A stretch of 5,614 bases of DNA from Bacteroidales bacterium (lineage in GTDB: Bacteria; Bacteroidota; Bacteroidia; Bacteroidales; Azobacteroidaceae): NCBI GenBank assembly GCA_020860885.1, contig JAJBTS010000054.1, positions 1-5,614 on the forward strand. The letters run 5' to 3'. The notes under the pieces were generated by a model. That model was not told the DNA's origin. It was given only the letters and a program-made list of their open reading frames with translations, and did not search any database. A program made the translations under genes and the position numbers. Shown piece after piece: positions 1 to 5,545 of the stretch. Position 1 is the stretch's first letter. Each line of letters begins with the position of its first letter.

Positions 1-176
1 TTCTATATATAGAGAATGCAGAGCCAGGAACTTTAATTCAGGTTTTTACGGAAAATGGAATATGTTTGTATAAAGATTATGCAACGGATTCCAAAGCTAT
101 GATTGATTTTTCCGGTTATGAAAGAGGGTGGTATTATGTAAAAGCAGGATTAAAAGGAAAAGTAATAATTAAGTAA
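1..176 (+). CDS. C-terminal end of a probable secreted protein with a T9SS-like sorting domain (partial)
   Basis: An open frame enters from the left edge (first full codon at base 3) and stops at TAA 174-176, giving 57 residues that begin LYIENAEPGTLIQVF. The pattern fits the small C-terminal beta-sandwich of the type A T9SS sorting domain: alternating hydrophobic strands, a turn of the form xxNGxxLY (TENGICLYK), then an Asp/Phe strand, the GWYYVKAG segment matching the usual G-I-Y-x-V-K motif, and a basic hydrophobic tail ending GKVIIK. In that family the domain directs a protein already exported by Sec across the outer membrane and is then removed or anchored. The rest of the protein lies outside the window, so its function cannot be stated. 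It could instead be another Bacteroidota C-terminal beta domain (for example DUF3244-like), but the ending fits the sorting domain better. That it is a real coding end is fairly sure; the domain assignment is moderate. Confidence 0.62.
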   Translation, partial: LYIENAEPGTLIQVFTENGICLYKDYATDSKAMIDFSGYERGWYYVKAGLKGKVIIK

Positions 177-243
177 TAGTGTTTATAGTTAATCTTTAAA
201 GACTGAGTTATTCTATAGTGATATTATTGGTTTTGCTTTAAGT
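177..243. other. Convergent intergenic gap, no clear terminator
   Basis: These 67 bases separate the stop codons of two converging genes. They contain a perfect 10-base AT-rich palindrome, TCTTTAAAGA at 193-202, but no GC-rich stem followed by a T-run on either strand. Transcript ends here are therefore undefined from sequence alone. Confidence 0.5.
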
Positions 244-1158
244 TTAAGGTATGCTTTTCTTATTTCTGGGGTGATGTTCCAATATTTCGCTTCTTAAAAA
301 GTCCCGGTCTAAATGGGTGTAAATCTCTGTGGTAGCAATTTTCTCATGGCCTAACATAGCCTGAATTGCCCGGAGATTGGCCCCCCCTTCTAATAAATGG
401 GTTGCAAAAGAATGTCTGAAGGTATGGGGGCTTACCGTTTTTTTGATTCCCGCCAATTCTGTATGGACTTTTACGATATGGAAAATCATGATACGCGAGA
501 GGGATGTGCCTCTTCTACTCAGAAACAGAATGTCTTCCGAACCCTTTTTTACCGGAATGAAGTTCCGGTCAGGAAAATAGAGGTTGATTTCTTTAACGGC
601 TGTTTTAGATATGGGAACAAGACGTTGTTTGCTTCCTTTACCTTCTACCCGGATAAAACCTTCTTCCAGATATAAATCGGATATCCGTAAACCAGTCAGT
701 TCGGAGACCCGCAATCCACAGCTGTACAGTGTTTCCAGAATGGCTTTATTTCGTTGTCCTTCTGCTTGTGAGAGATCAATGGTGGAGATAATATCGTTGA
801 TCTCCTCTACAGTAAGGAATTCGGGAAGCTTGAGCCCGATTTTTGGAGATTCCAGCAATTCCGTAGGATCGGTTTCAATTAATTTTTCCAAAGACAAAAA
901 GCGGTAAAACGATTTTATTCCGGAAATGATACGGGCTTGCGATCTTGGATTAATATTCATTTCATGGAGTGCAATCAACATATCTTGTAAATCGTCCAAT
1001 ACAACTTCCTGAGGATGTTTTTGTATGGATTGTAAGTAATTAATCAATTTACTCAAATCGTCCATATAAGCTTCTACAGAATTTTTTGACAACGATTTTT
1101 CCAACAAAAGATAAGTGTGGAAAGACTTCGTCAATGTGTTGATTTCCTCGTTTCTCAT
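244..1158 (-). CDS. xerD: Site-specific tyrosine recombinase, XerD type
   Basis: A 304-residue tyrosine recombinase, the usual XerC/XerD length. Residues about 8-95 form the N-terminal SAM-like core-binding domain (LSKNSVEAYMDDL resembles the helix that contacts the recombination site). Residues about 110-290 form the catalytic domain. All six active-site residues are visible: R150 (CGLRVSE), K174 (GKGSKQR), H245 and R248 (SPHTFRH), H271 (LGHEKIATT) and the nucleophile Y280 (EIYTH). Partnered with a XerC, such enzymes resolve chromosome dimers at dif near the terminus; they are also used by some integrative elements. Complete catalytic residues, the family's usual length and the neighbouring aroQ favour the housekeeping copy over a phage or conjugative-element integrase. 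The ATG at 1156-1158 fits a normal N-terminus. Unusually, codons 258-260 contain seven consecutive G's (C7 on the + strand at 381-387). No dif site is seen nearby. XerC versus XerD cannot be separated with certainty by eye. Confidence 0.94.
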   Translation of the reverse strand: MRNEEINTLTKSFHTYLLLEKSLSKNSVEAYMDDLSKLINYLQSIQKHPQEVVLDDLQDMLIALHEMNINPRSQARIISGIKSFYRFLSLEKLIETDPTELLESPKIGLKLPEFLTVEEINDIISTIDLSQAEGQRNKAILETLYSCGLRVSELTGLRISDLYLEEGFIRVEGKGSKQRLVPISKTAVKEINLYFPDRNFIPVKKGSEDILFLSRRGTSLSRIMIFHIVKVHTELAGIKKTVSPHTFRHSFATHLLEGGANLRAIQAMLGHEKIATTEIYTHLDRDFLRSEILEHHPRNKKSIP

Positions 1159-1172
1159 GCGTTGGATATGAT

Positions 1173-1197
1173 TTTTGAATAATAATGATTAATTTTG
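1173..1197 (+). promoter_or_regulatory. Candidate promoter for the aroQ operon
   Basis: TAATTTTG at 1190-1197 matches the Bacteroidota -7 box TAnnTTTG and would place transcription start near 1202-1205, about 25 bases before the aroQ ATG. The nearest TTTG (1174-1177) is only 12 bases upstream, shorter than the roughly 19-21 expected for a -33 box, so the upstream element is uncertain. The same TTTTGA-N10-TTAATTTTG arrangement recurs before rbfA. Confidence 0.42.
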
Positions 1198-1201
1198 CAG
1201 C

Positions 1202-1234
1202 CAAAGATAGTAAACTTACTTGAGAATCATGAAA
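1202..1234 (-). promoter_or_regulatory. Candidate promoter for xerD
   Basis: On the minus strand the sequence TATCTTTG (bases 1209 to 1202) is an exact match to the Bacteroidota -7 box TAnnTTTG. A TTTC (1234 to 1231), one mismatch from the -33 box TTTG, lies 21 bases upstream. Transcription would start near 1195, leaving a leader of roughly 35-40 bases before the xerD ATG. The upstream half overlaps the aroQ start codon. Inferred from consensus only. Confidence 0.5.
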
Positions 1235-1660
1235 ATTCAGATTATTAATGGTCCTAACCTGAACTTATTAGGTATAAGGGAACCCGGGGTGTATGGCTCT
1301 TCTTCTTTTCTTTCTTATTTAGAAGAACTTAAGAGGATGTTTCCGGAAGTTGAAATAGACTATTACCAGTCTAATACTGAAGGAGAGATCATCAATAAAA
1401 TTCATGAAAAAGGATTTTCATACGATGGAATAATTCTTAACGCCGGAGCGTATACACACACTTCAGTCGCAATATACGATGCCATTAAGGCAATACAGAC
1501 GCCTGTCATTGAAGTGCATATCTCAAATGTTCATGCACGGGAAGAGTTTCGTCACCGTTCCTTAATTGCGGCGGCATGTAAAGGAGTGATTGCCGGATTT
1601 GGCTTTGACTCTTACCGGCTTTCTGTAGAAGCGTTAAAATCCATGATAGGTAAGTTGTAA
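1229..1660 (+). CDS. aroQ: Type II 3-dehydroquinate dehydratase
   Basis: A cytosolic shikimate-pathway enzyme converting 3-dehydroquinate to 3-dehydroshikimate (step 3 towards chorismate and the aromatic amino acids). From the ATG at 1229 it has 143 residues, typical of the family, which forms a dodecamer. Visible motifs: INGPNLNLLG (residues 6-15), lid loop REPGVYG with R17 and catalytic Tyr22, QSNTEGE (47-53), NAGAYTHTS (71-79) with Asn71, EVHISN (95-100) with catalytic His97, and REEFRHRS (104-111) with Arg108. The NAGAY form in place of the commoner NPGAY is, as I recall, usual in Bacteroidota. An in-frame TTG at 1220 would add MRI, but the ATG gives the canonical family N-terminus MKIQIINGPNLN and is preferred. 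It is divergent from xerD across a short promoter region and leads a run of five same-strand genes; pyk follows after 56 bases. No active-site residue is missing. Confidence 0.96.
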   Translation: MKIQIINGPNLNLLGIREPGVYGSSSFLSYLEELKRMFPEVEIDYYQSNTEGEIINKIHEKGFSYDGIILNAGAYTHTSVAIYDAIKAIQTPVIEVHISNVHAREEFRHRSLIAAACKGVIAGFGFDSYRLSVEALKSMIGKL

Positions 1661-1665
1661 TGCTT

Positions 1666-1694
1666 GAAGAGAGTTCGTTTTAAACTCTCAATTC
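1666..1694 (+). other. Hairpin in the aroQ-pyk gap
   Basis: GAGAGTT (1669-1675) and AACTCTC (1683-1689) form a perfect 7-bp stem around a 7-base loop, CGTTTTA. A further three pairs (GAA 1666-1668 with TTC 1692-1694) can form across a two-base AA bulge. The downstream bases are A-rich with no T-run, so it is not a standard intrinsic terminator on the + strand. It could be a processing site, an mRNA-stability element or a weak attenuator between the two genes; that is inference. Confidence 0.45.
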
Positions 1695-1716
1695 TTAAAA
1701 ACTAAAATAATAGGTC

Positions 1717-3165
1717 GTGTTAAAGCAAACAAAGATTGTAGCAACTATTTCAGATCAGCGATGTGATGTGGAATTCATTTCAGAACTGTTTGATGCAGGA
1801 ATGAATGTAGTGAGAATGAACTCAGCTCACCTGGATAAAGAAGGGTTTGATAAAATAATAAATAATGTTCGTGCAGTGTCTAACCGGATTGGTATCCTGA
1901 TGGATACGAAAGGGCCGGAAGTACGCACAACCACTTCCAATGAACCAATACCTCTCAAAACAGGAGATAAAATTAAAATTCAGGGTGCACCTCTGGAGAA
2001 AACAACTGCAGAAGTAATATCTGTTAATTATACCAATTTTGCCAATGAATTGCAATTGGGCGATATGATCCTGATTGATGATGGCGACCTGGAATTGAAA
2101 GTTGTGGAGAAATATCCGCAATATCTTATTGCAGAAGTTTTGAATGATGCCGTACTGGGTAGCCGTAAAAGTGTAAATATTCCGGGTGTACGCATTAATC
2201 TTCCATCGTTAACAGAGAAGGACAGGAAAAATATATTGTATGCAATAGAAAATGAGGTTGATTTTATTGCTCACTCTTTTGTGAGGAATAAACAGGATGT
2301 TCTGGACATACAAAGAATTTTGGATGAAAATCAAAGCCCGATAAAGATCATTGCTAAGATAGAAAACCAGGAAGGGATGGATAATATTGATGATATACTG
2401 GAAGTCTCTTATGGAATTATGGTGGCTCGTGGGGATTTGGGAATTGAAGTTCCACAGGAAAAGATTCCGGGATTGCAACGTATCCTGATTCGAAAATGTG
2501 TTGCTGCTAAGAAACCTGTTATTGTAGCTACCCAGATGCTACATTCTATGATCAATAATCCTCGTCCTACACGTGCAGAAGTAACAGACGTAGCCAATGC
2601 TATCTATTATCGTACGGATGCTATTATGCTTAGTGGAGAAACGGCTTATGGGAAATTTCCTTTGGAAGCAGTAAAAACAATGTCTTCTATTGCCAGGGAA
2701 GCCGAGAAAACGAAATTGCTGGAAAACGATATCCGTGTTCCGACTCCGAACGATGATTTAGACGTGACGGCGTTTTTATCGAAACAAGCGGTTAAATCGA
2801 GTAACAAGCTGCATGTAAAGGCTATTGTAACCGATAGCTTTTCAGGTAGAACAGCCCGCAACCTGGCTGCTTTCCGTGGAAAAGCGCCGGTATTTGCTAT
2901 CTGCTATAAAGAAAGAACCGCCCGTGAGTTATCTTTGTCTTACGGAGTTTGGGCTGAATATCAACCGGAAAGAGATAATCCCAAACAATATTTTCTGGAT
3001 GCGTTGAATAAATTACTACGTAAACAGATGATTGACAGAAATGCTATGGTAGCTTATTTGAGCGGAAGTTTCGGAGAAGGGGGAGGCACTTCTTTCCTTG
3101 AGATAAATAATGTAGGGAAAATATTAGATAGTGTGAGAAAATTTCAACCTCCTTTCTTCAAGTAA
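1717..3165 (+). CDS. pyk: Pyruvate kinase
   Basis: Last step of glycolysis: phosphoenolpyruvate plus ADP to pyruvate plus ATP, in the cytosol. It has 482 residues, like bacterial enzymes (about 470-480). The A-domain TIM barrel (about 1-70 and 165-340) is split by the B-domain lid (about 71-164), followed by the C domain (about 345-482). Landmarks: TKIVATISD (5-13), R33 and N35 in VVRMNSAH, MDTKGPEVRT (62-71), SFVRNKQDV (187-195), catalytic K214 and Mg ligand E216 in AKIENQEG, Mg ligand D240 in ARGDLG, ATQML (271-275), PTRAEVTDVANA (284-295) and MLSGETAYGK (304-313). E68 is the residue linked to potassium-dependent enzymes, yet A37 stands where a potassium-binding Ser is usual, and YYRTD (297-301) replaces the common DGTD-type segment. 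The start is GTG at 1717: an in-frame TAG sits at 1711-1713 and the N-terminal motif follows at once. The methyltransferase follows after 5 bases. The allosteric effector is not evident. Confidence 0.97.
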   Translation: MLKQTKIVATISDQRCDVEFISELFDAGMNVVRMNSAHLDKEGFDKIINNVRAVSNRIGILMDTKGPEVRTTTSNEPIPLKTGDKIKIQGAPLEKTTAEVISVNYTNFANELQLGDMILIDDGDLELKVVEKYPQYLIAEVLNDAVLGSRKSVNIPGVRINLPSLTEKDRKNILYAIENEVDFIAHSFVRNKQDVLDIQRILDENQSPIKIIAKIENQEGMDNIDDILEVSYGIMVARGDLGIEVPQEKIPGLQRILIRKCVAAKKPVIVATQMLHSMINNPRPTRAEVTDVANAIYYRTDAIMLSGETAYGKFPLEAVKTMSSIAREAEKTKLLENDIRVPTPNDDLDVTAFLSKQAVKSSNKLHVKAIVTDSFSGRTARNLAAFRGKAPVFAICYKERTARELSLSYGVWAEYQPERDNPKQYFLDALNKLLRKQMIDRNAMVAYLSGSFGEGGGTSFLEINNVGKILDSVRKFQPPFFK

Positions 3166-3170
3166 ACACA

Positions 3171-3809
3171 TTGTCAATAGAAGATTATATATTAGATCAT
3201 ATAGATGAAGAAGGAGAATTCCTTGCCCGGTTAAACAGAGACGCTCATGTGAATCTCCTTCGTCCGCGGATGCTTTCCGGACATTTACAGGGACGGATTC
3301 TGAAAATGCTGGTGCGCATGCAACGGCCCCAAAGAATATTAGAGATAGGTACGTATACCGGTTATGCGACTTTATGTATGGCGGAAGGTCTGCCGGAAAA
3401 CGGGGAAATTCATACCATTGAGATTGACGATGAACTCGAAGATTTTATCAGGAAACAGTTCAATCAATCGCCTTTGAAAAGTAAGATTCATCTGCATATT
3501 GGCGATGCTATGGAGATAATTCCTCAATTACACGGTTCTTTTGATCTGGTATTTATTGATGCTGATAAAAGGTTGTACAGCCAGTATTTTGATCTGGTTT
3601 TTGATAAGGTAAATGAAGGAGGCATTATTTTGGCGGATAATACTTTGTGGGATGGTAAAGTTTTGGATAAACCTCATCCGAACGATAAACAAACATTAGG
3701 GATCCTGAGTTTTAACGAAAAGATCAAACAAGATCAGAGAATTGAGAAAGTTATTCTACCTTTACGGGATGGGATAACAATTATTTATAAATTGAAAGCG
3801 GGAATTTAA
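3171..3809 (+). CDS. Class I SAM-dependent O-methyltransferase (COMT/CCoAOMT-like, Methyltransf_3)
   Basis: 212 residues with a Rossmann methyltransferase fold and no signal peptide or membrane segment, so cytosolic. The SAM-binding motif I is LEIGTYTGY (57-65). The acidic end of strand 2 is IEID (83-86), and GDAM (111-114) follows. The metal site typical of catechol/caffeoyl-CoA methyltransferases is present: FIDADK (128-133) with D130, and ADN (155-157) with D156 and N157. The metal-binding residues imply a divalent-cation-dependent transfer to a hydroxyl group. Substrate is not readable from sequence. The same family includes Bacillus subtilis TrmR (YrrM), which methylates 5-hydroxyuridine at tRNA position 34, and its place next to rbfA makes an RNA substrate worth considering; this is inference. 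The start is TTG at 3171: the in-frame region back to a stop at 3129-3131 has no ATG or GTG, and a later ATG would cut into the conserved N-terminal helices. It lies 5 bases after pyk, so translational coupling is likely. Confidence 0.92.
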   Translation: MSIEDYILDHIDEEGEFLARLNRDAHVNLLRPRMLSGHLQGRILKMLVRMQRPQRILEIGTYTGYATLCMAEGLPENGEIHTIEIDDELEDFIRKQFNQSPLKSKIHLHIGDAMEIIPQLHGSFDLVFIDADKRLYSQYFDLVFDKVNEGGIILADNTLWDGKVLDKPHPNDKQTLGILSFNEKIKQDQRIEKVILPLRDGITIIYKLKAGI

Positions 3810-3844
3810 AGGAGCCGGATAGGTATTCGGAATTGATTTCCAGC

Positions 3845-3869
3845 TTTTGATTTTCAACTTTTAATTTTG
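3845..3869 (+). promoter_or_regulatory. Promoter-like element immediately upstream of rbfA
   Basis: TAATTTTG at 3862-3869 fits the Bacteroidota -7 box, and TTTTGA lies at 3845-3850. A TTTC (3837-3840) sits 21 bases before the box as a possible imperfect -33 element. Only 5 bases separate the box from the rbfA ATG, so a start here would give a nearly leaderless mRNA. AT-rich intergenic DNA produces such matches by chance, so confidence is low. Confidence 0.28.
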
Positions 3870-3874
3870 TTAGT

Positions 3875-4231
3875 ATGGAAGGTAAAAGATTACAAAAGAT
3901 AGAAAGACAAATACAAAAAGATCTGAGTGAGATCTTTTTGCTCCAGACACGGTTGATGCCGGGTGTCATGATTACAGTAACCAATGTCAGGATAAGTCCG
4001 GATCTAGGTTTGGCTAAAGCCTATTTAAGTATATTCCCATCTGCTAAGAGCGAAGAGATAATGGAGAATATCAATTCTCATAAAAAAGCGATCCGTTATG
4101 AATTGGGAGTTAAAATCGGAAAACAAGTACGTCGTATTCCGGAGTTAGCGTTTTTCCTGGATGATTCTATAGATTATCTGGATAACATTGATAAGTTATT
4201 AAATCAGGATAAAAAAGACGATACGGAATAA
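3875..4231 (+). CDS. rbfA: 30S ribosome-binding factor RbfA
   Basis: 118 residues, within the usual range, forming a single KH-type RNA-binding domain. RbfA binds the immature 30S subunit, helps 16S rRNA 5'-end maturation and is needed for cold adaptation in other bacteria. Family signatures in order: N-terminal helix RLQKIERQIQKDLSEIF (residues 5-21), the strand ITVTNVRISPDLGLAKAYLSI (33-53, key residues V38, D43, A47, Y49) and RYELGVKIGKQVRRIPELAFFLDDS (74-98), which carries the hallmark R-x-x-P-E-L-x-F-x-x-D. A charged tail DKKDDTE ends the protein. The ATG at 3875 starts the expected first helix. The 65-base gap before it contains a promoter-like box. The permease gene begins 12 bases after its stop, a pairing I recall as common in Bacteroidales, so the two are probably co-transcribed. 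Confidence 0.95.
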   Translation: MEGKRLQKIERQIQKDLSEIFLLQTRLMPGVMITVTNVRISPDLGLAKAYLSIFPSAKSEEIMENINSHKKAIRYELGVKIGKQVRRIPELAFFLDDSIDYLDNIDKLLNQDKKDDTE

Positions 4232-4243
4232 AAGATCAGGAAT

Positions 4244-5467
4244 TTGGACCTCTCCCTTTACATAGCTAAAAGGTATCTTTTTTCTAAAAAGACTCACAAC
4301 GCCATTAATATTATCTCCATGGTTGCTGTTTGTGGAGTTGCTATTGCTACACTGGCTGCTGTTTGTACTTTGTCTGTTTTTAATGGTTTCCAGGGATTGG
4401 TTTCGGATATGTTCAGTTCTTTCGATCCGGAATTAAAAATCACCCCCGCCAAAGGAAAAGTGTTTAATCCGAAAACAGATGTTTTTCTGGAAATATATTC
4501 TTTACCTGAAATAGAATCTATTTCGGAGACCCTCGAAGATAATGTGTTAGTGAAATACAAAGAAAGGCAAGTGCCTGCTGTTATGAAAGGGGTTTCTGAT
4601 AATTTTGAAAAAATCACACACATTCAGGATATTTTATACGATGGTGAATATATTCTTGAGGATGAGATAAACTATTTTGCCATATTAGGCATTATCCTGG
4701 CAAATAACCTGGGAGTAAATGCTAACTTCATATATCCGTTGGATATATATGTCCCCAAACGGAATGTTCAGGTGAATCTAGCCAATCCACTGGCTGCTTT
4801 TAATATAGAACCTGCGTATATCGGCGGAGTCTTTATGGTTAGCCAACGCGAATACGATGAAAACTATATGCTCGTTTCTCTGGATTTTGCCCGTAAACTA
4901 TTCGAATACGATGAAGAGGTTAGTTCTCTGGAGATTAAAGTCAAACCGGAATATAGTGTAAGTTCCGTACAAAAGAAAATCCGGCAGCTTTTGGGGGATG
5001 AGTACGAAGTGAAAGATCGTTACGAGCAACAGGAAGAAGCTTTTAAAATGATGAGTATTGAGAAATGGGTAAGCTTCCTTATGTTGTGTTTTATTATCCT
5101 GATTGCAGCATTTAATATAATCGGTTCTCTTTCTATGTTAATGGTGGATAAACAAAAGGATATAACTACTTTGCGCAACCTGGGAGCTGATAATTCTCTT
5201 ATATCCAGAATATTTCTTTTCGAAGGTTGGTTAATATCTGCAGTAGGTGCAATTATCGGAGTTGTTGCAGGTGTTTTGATTTGTCTTGGTCAATACCATT
5301 TTGGGTGGATTCGGCTGGGAACTATTGAAGGCGCTTTTGCTGTCGATACCTACCCGGTAATCGTAGAGTGGAGGGATGTCTTATTAATATTCGTTTCTGT
5401 TTTGATCATCGGATTTTTAGCAGTCCTTTATCCGGTGAGATACTTTTCTAAGAAGTTAGGTATATAG
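4244..5467 (+). CDS. FtsX-like ABC transporter permease, LolC/LolE type
   Basis: A 407-residue inner-membrane protein with the layout of lipoprotein-release permeases: a short cytosolic start (SLYIAKRYLFSKK), TM1 (about 22-46, INIISMVAVCGVAIAT onward), a large periplasmic domain (about 47-270, MacB/LolC-like), then TM2 (about 274-300), TM3 (about 327-351) and TM4 (about 377-397). Between TM2 and TM3 lies the cytosolic loop DKQKDITTLRNLGA (302-315), the typical FtsX-family coupling segment that contacts an ATPase. In Proteobacteria LolCDE extracts lipoproteins from the inner membrane for transport to the outer membrane; this protein is probably the equivalent, though FtsX-family permeases also serve other exporters. 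No ATPase (LolD) gene lies in the window. The start is TTG at 4244, 12 bases after rbfA: it yields the family N-terminus, while the first in-frame ATG (at 4319, residue 26) would remove the basic anchor and part of TM1. The gene ends with TAG; no further gene in this direction is visible. Confidence 0.9.
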   Translation: MDLSLYIAKRYLFSKKTHNAINIISMVAVCGVAIATLAAVCTLSVFNGFQGLVSDMFSSFDPELKITPAKGKVFNPKTDVFLEIYSLPEIESISETLEDNVLVKYKERQVPAVMKGVSDNFEKITHIQDILYDGEYILEDEINYFAILGIILANNLGVNANFIYPLDIYVPKRNVQVNLANPLAAFNIEPAYIGGVFMVSQREYDENYMLVSLDFARKLFEYDEEVSSLEIKVKPEYSVSSVQKKIRQLLGDEYEVKDRYEQQEEAFKMMSIEKWVSFLMLCFIILIAAFNIIGSLSMLMVDKQKDITTLRNLGADNSLISRIFLFEGWLISAVGAIIGVVAGVLICLGQYHFGWIRLGTIEGAFAVDTYPVIVEWRDVLLIFVSVLIIGFLAVLYPVRYFSKKLGI

Positions 5468-5482
5468 TCGGCCAAATCTTAA

Positions 5483-5521
5483 AAGGAATATTTAAATTAA
5501 TTGTTTTTGAACAATTTCCTT
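5483..5521 (+). terminator. AT-rich stem-loop after the permease gene, possible transcript end
   Basis: ATTGTT (5500-5505) and AACAAT (5510-5515) close a TTTG loop. Directly outside on the 3' side, TTCCTT (5516-5521) can pair with AAGGAA (5483-5488), leaving an 11-base bulge on the 5' side. It begins 15 bases after the stop codon, where a transcript end is expected, and pyrimidine-rich sequence follows. There is no GC-rich stem or clean T-run, so this is only a candidate. Confidence 0.3.
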
Positions 5522-5545
5522 CCTTATTTCGTTATAAAATTCGAG

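Noticed and set aside
2..13. Perfect 12-base palindrome TCTATATATAGA
   Set aside because: It lies within the coding end of the left partial gene, is pure low-complexity TA repeat at its core, and is easily explained by codon choice.
177..243. Possible dif site next to xerD
   Set aside because: No pair of 11-base arms around a 6-base centre resembling dif is visible; the only palindrome is the short TCTTTAAAGA. xerD genes are commonly far from dif.
377..907. Overlapping + strand open frames opposite xerD
   Set aside because: They lack family features and are shadows of the xerD coding strand, which has complete catalytic motifs.
3815..3830. Short hairpin CCGGATA-GG-TATTCGG after the methyltransferase gene as a terminator
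   Set aside because: The usable stem is about five pairs including a G-T wobble, and no T-run follows, so termination is not supported.
4238..4242. AGGAA as a Shine-Dalgarno site for the permease
   Set aside because: It ends one base before the TTG start, too close to act as a normal ribosome-binding site.
4294..4623. Minus-strand open frame opposite the permease gene
   Set aside because: It is antisense to a well-supported membrane protein and shows no recognisable motif or own start context.
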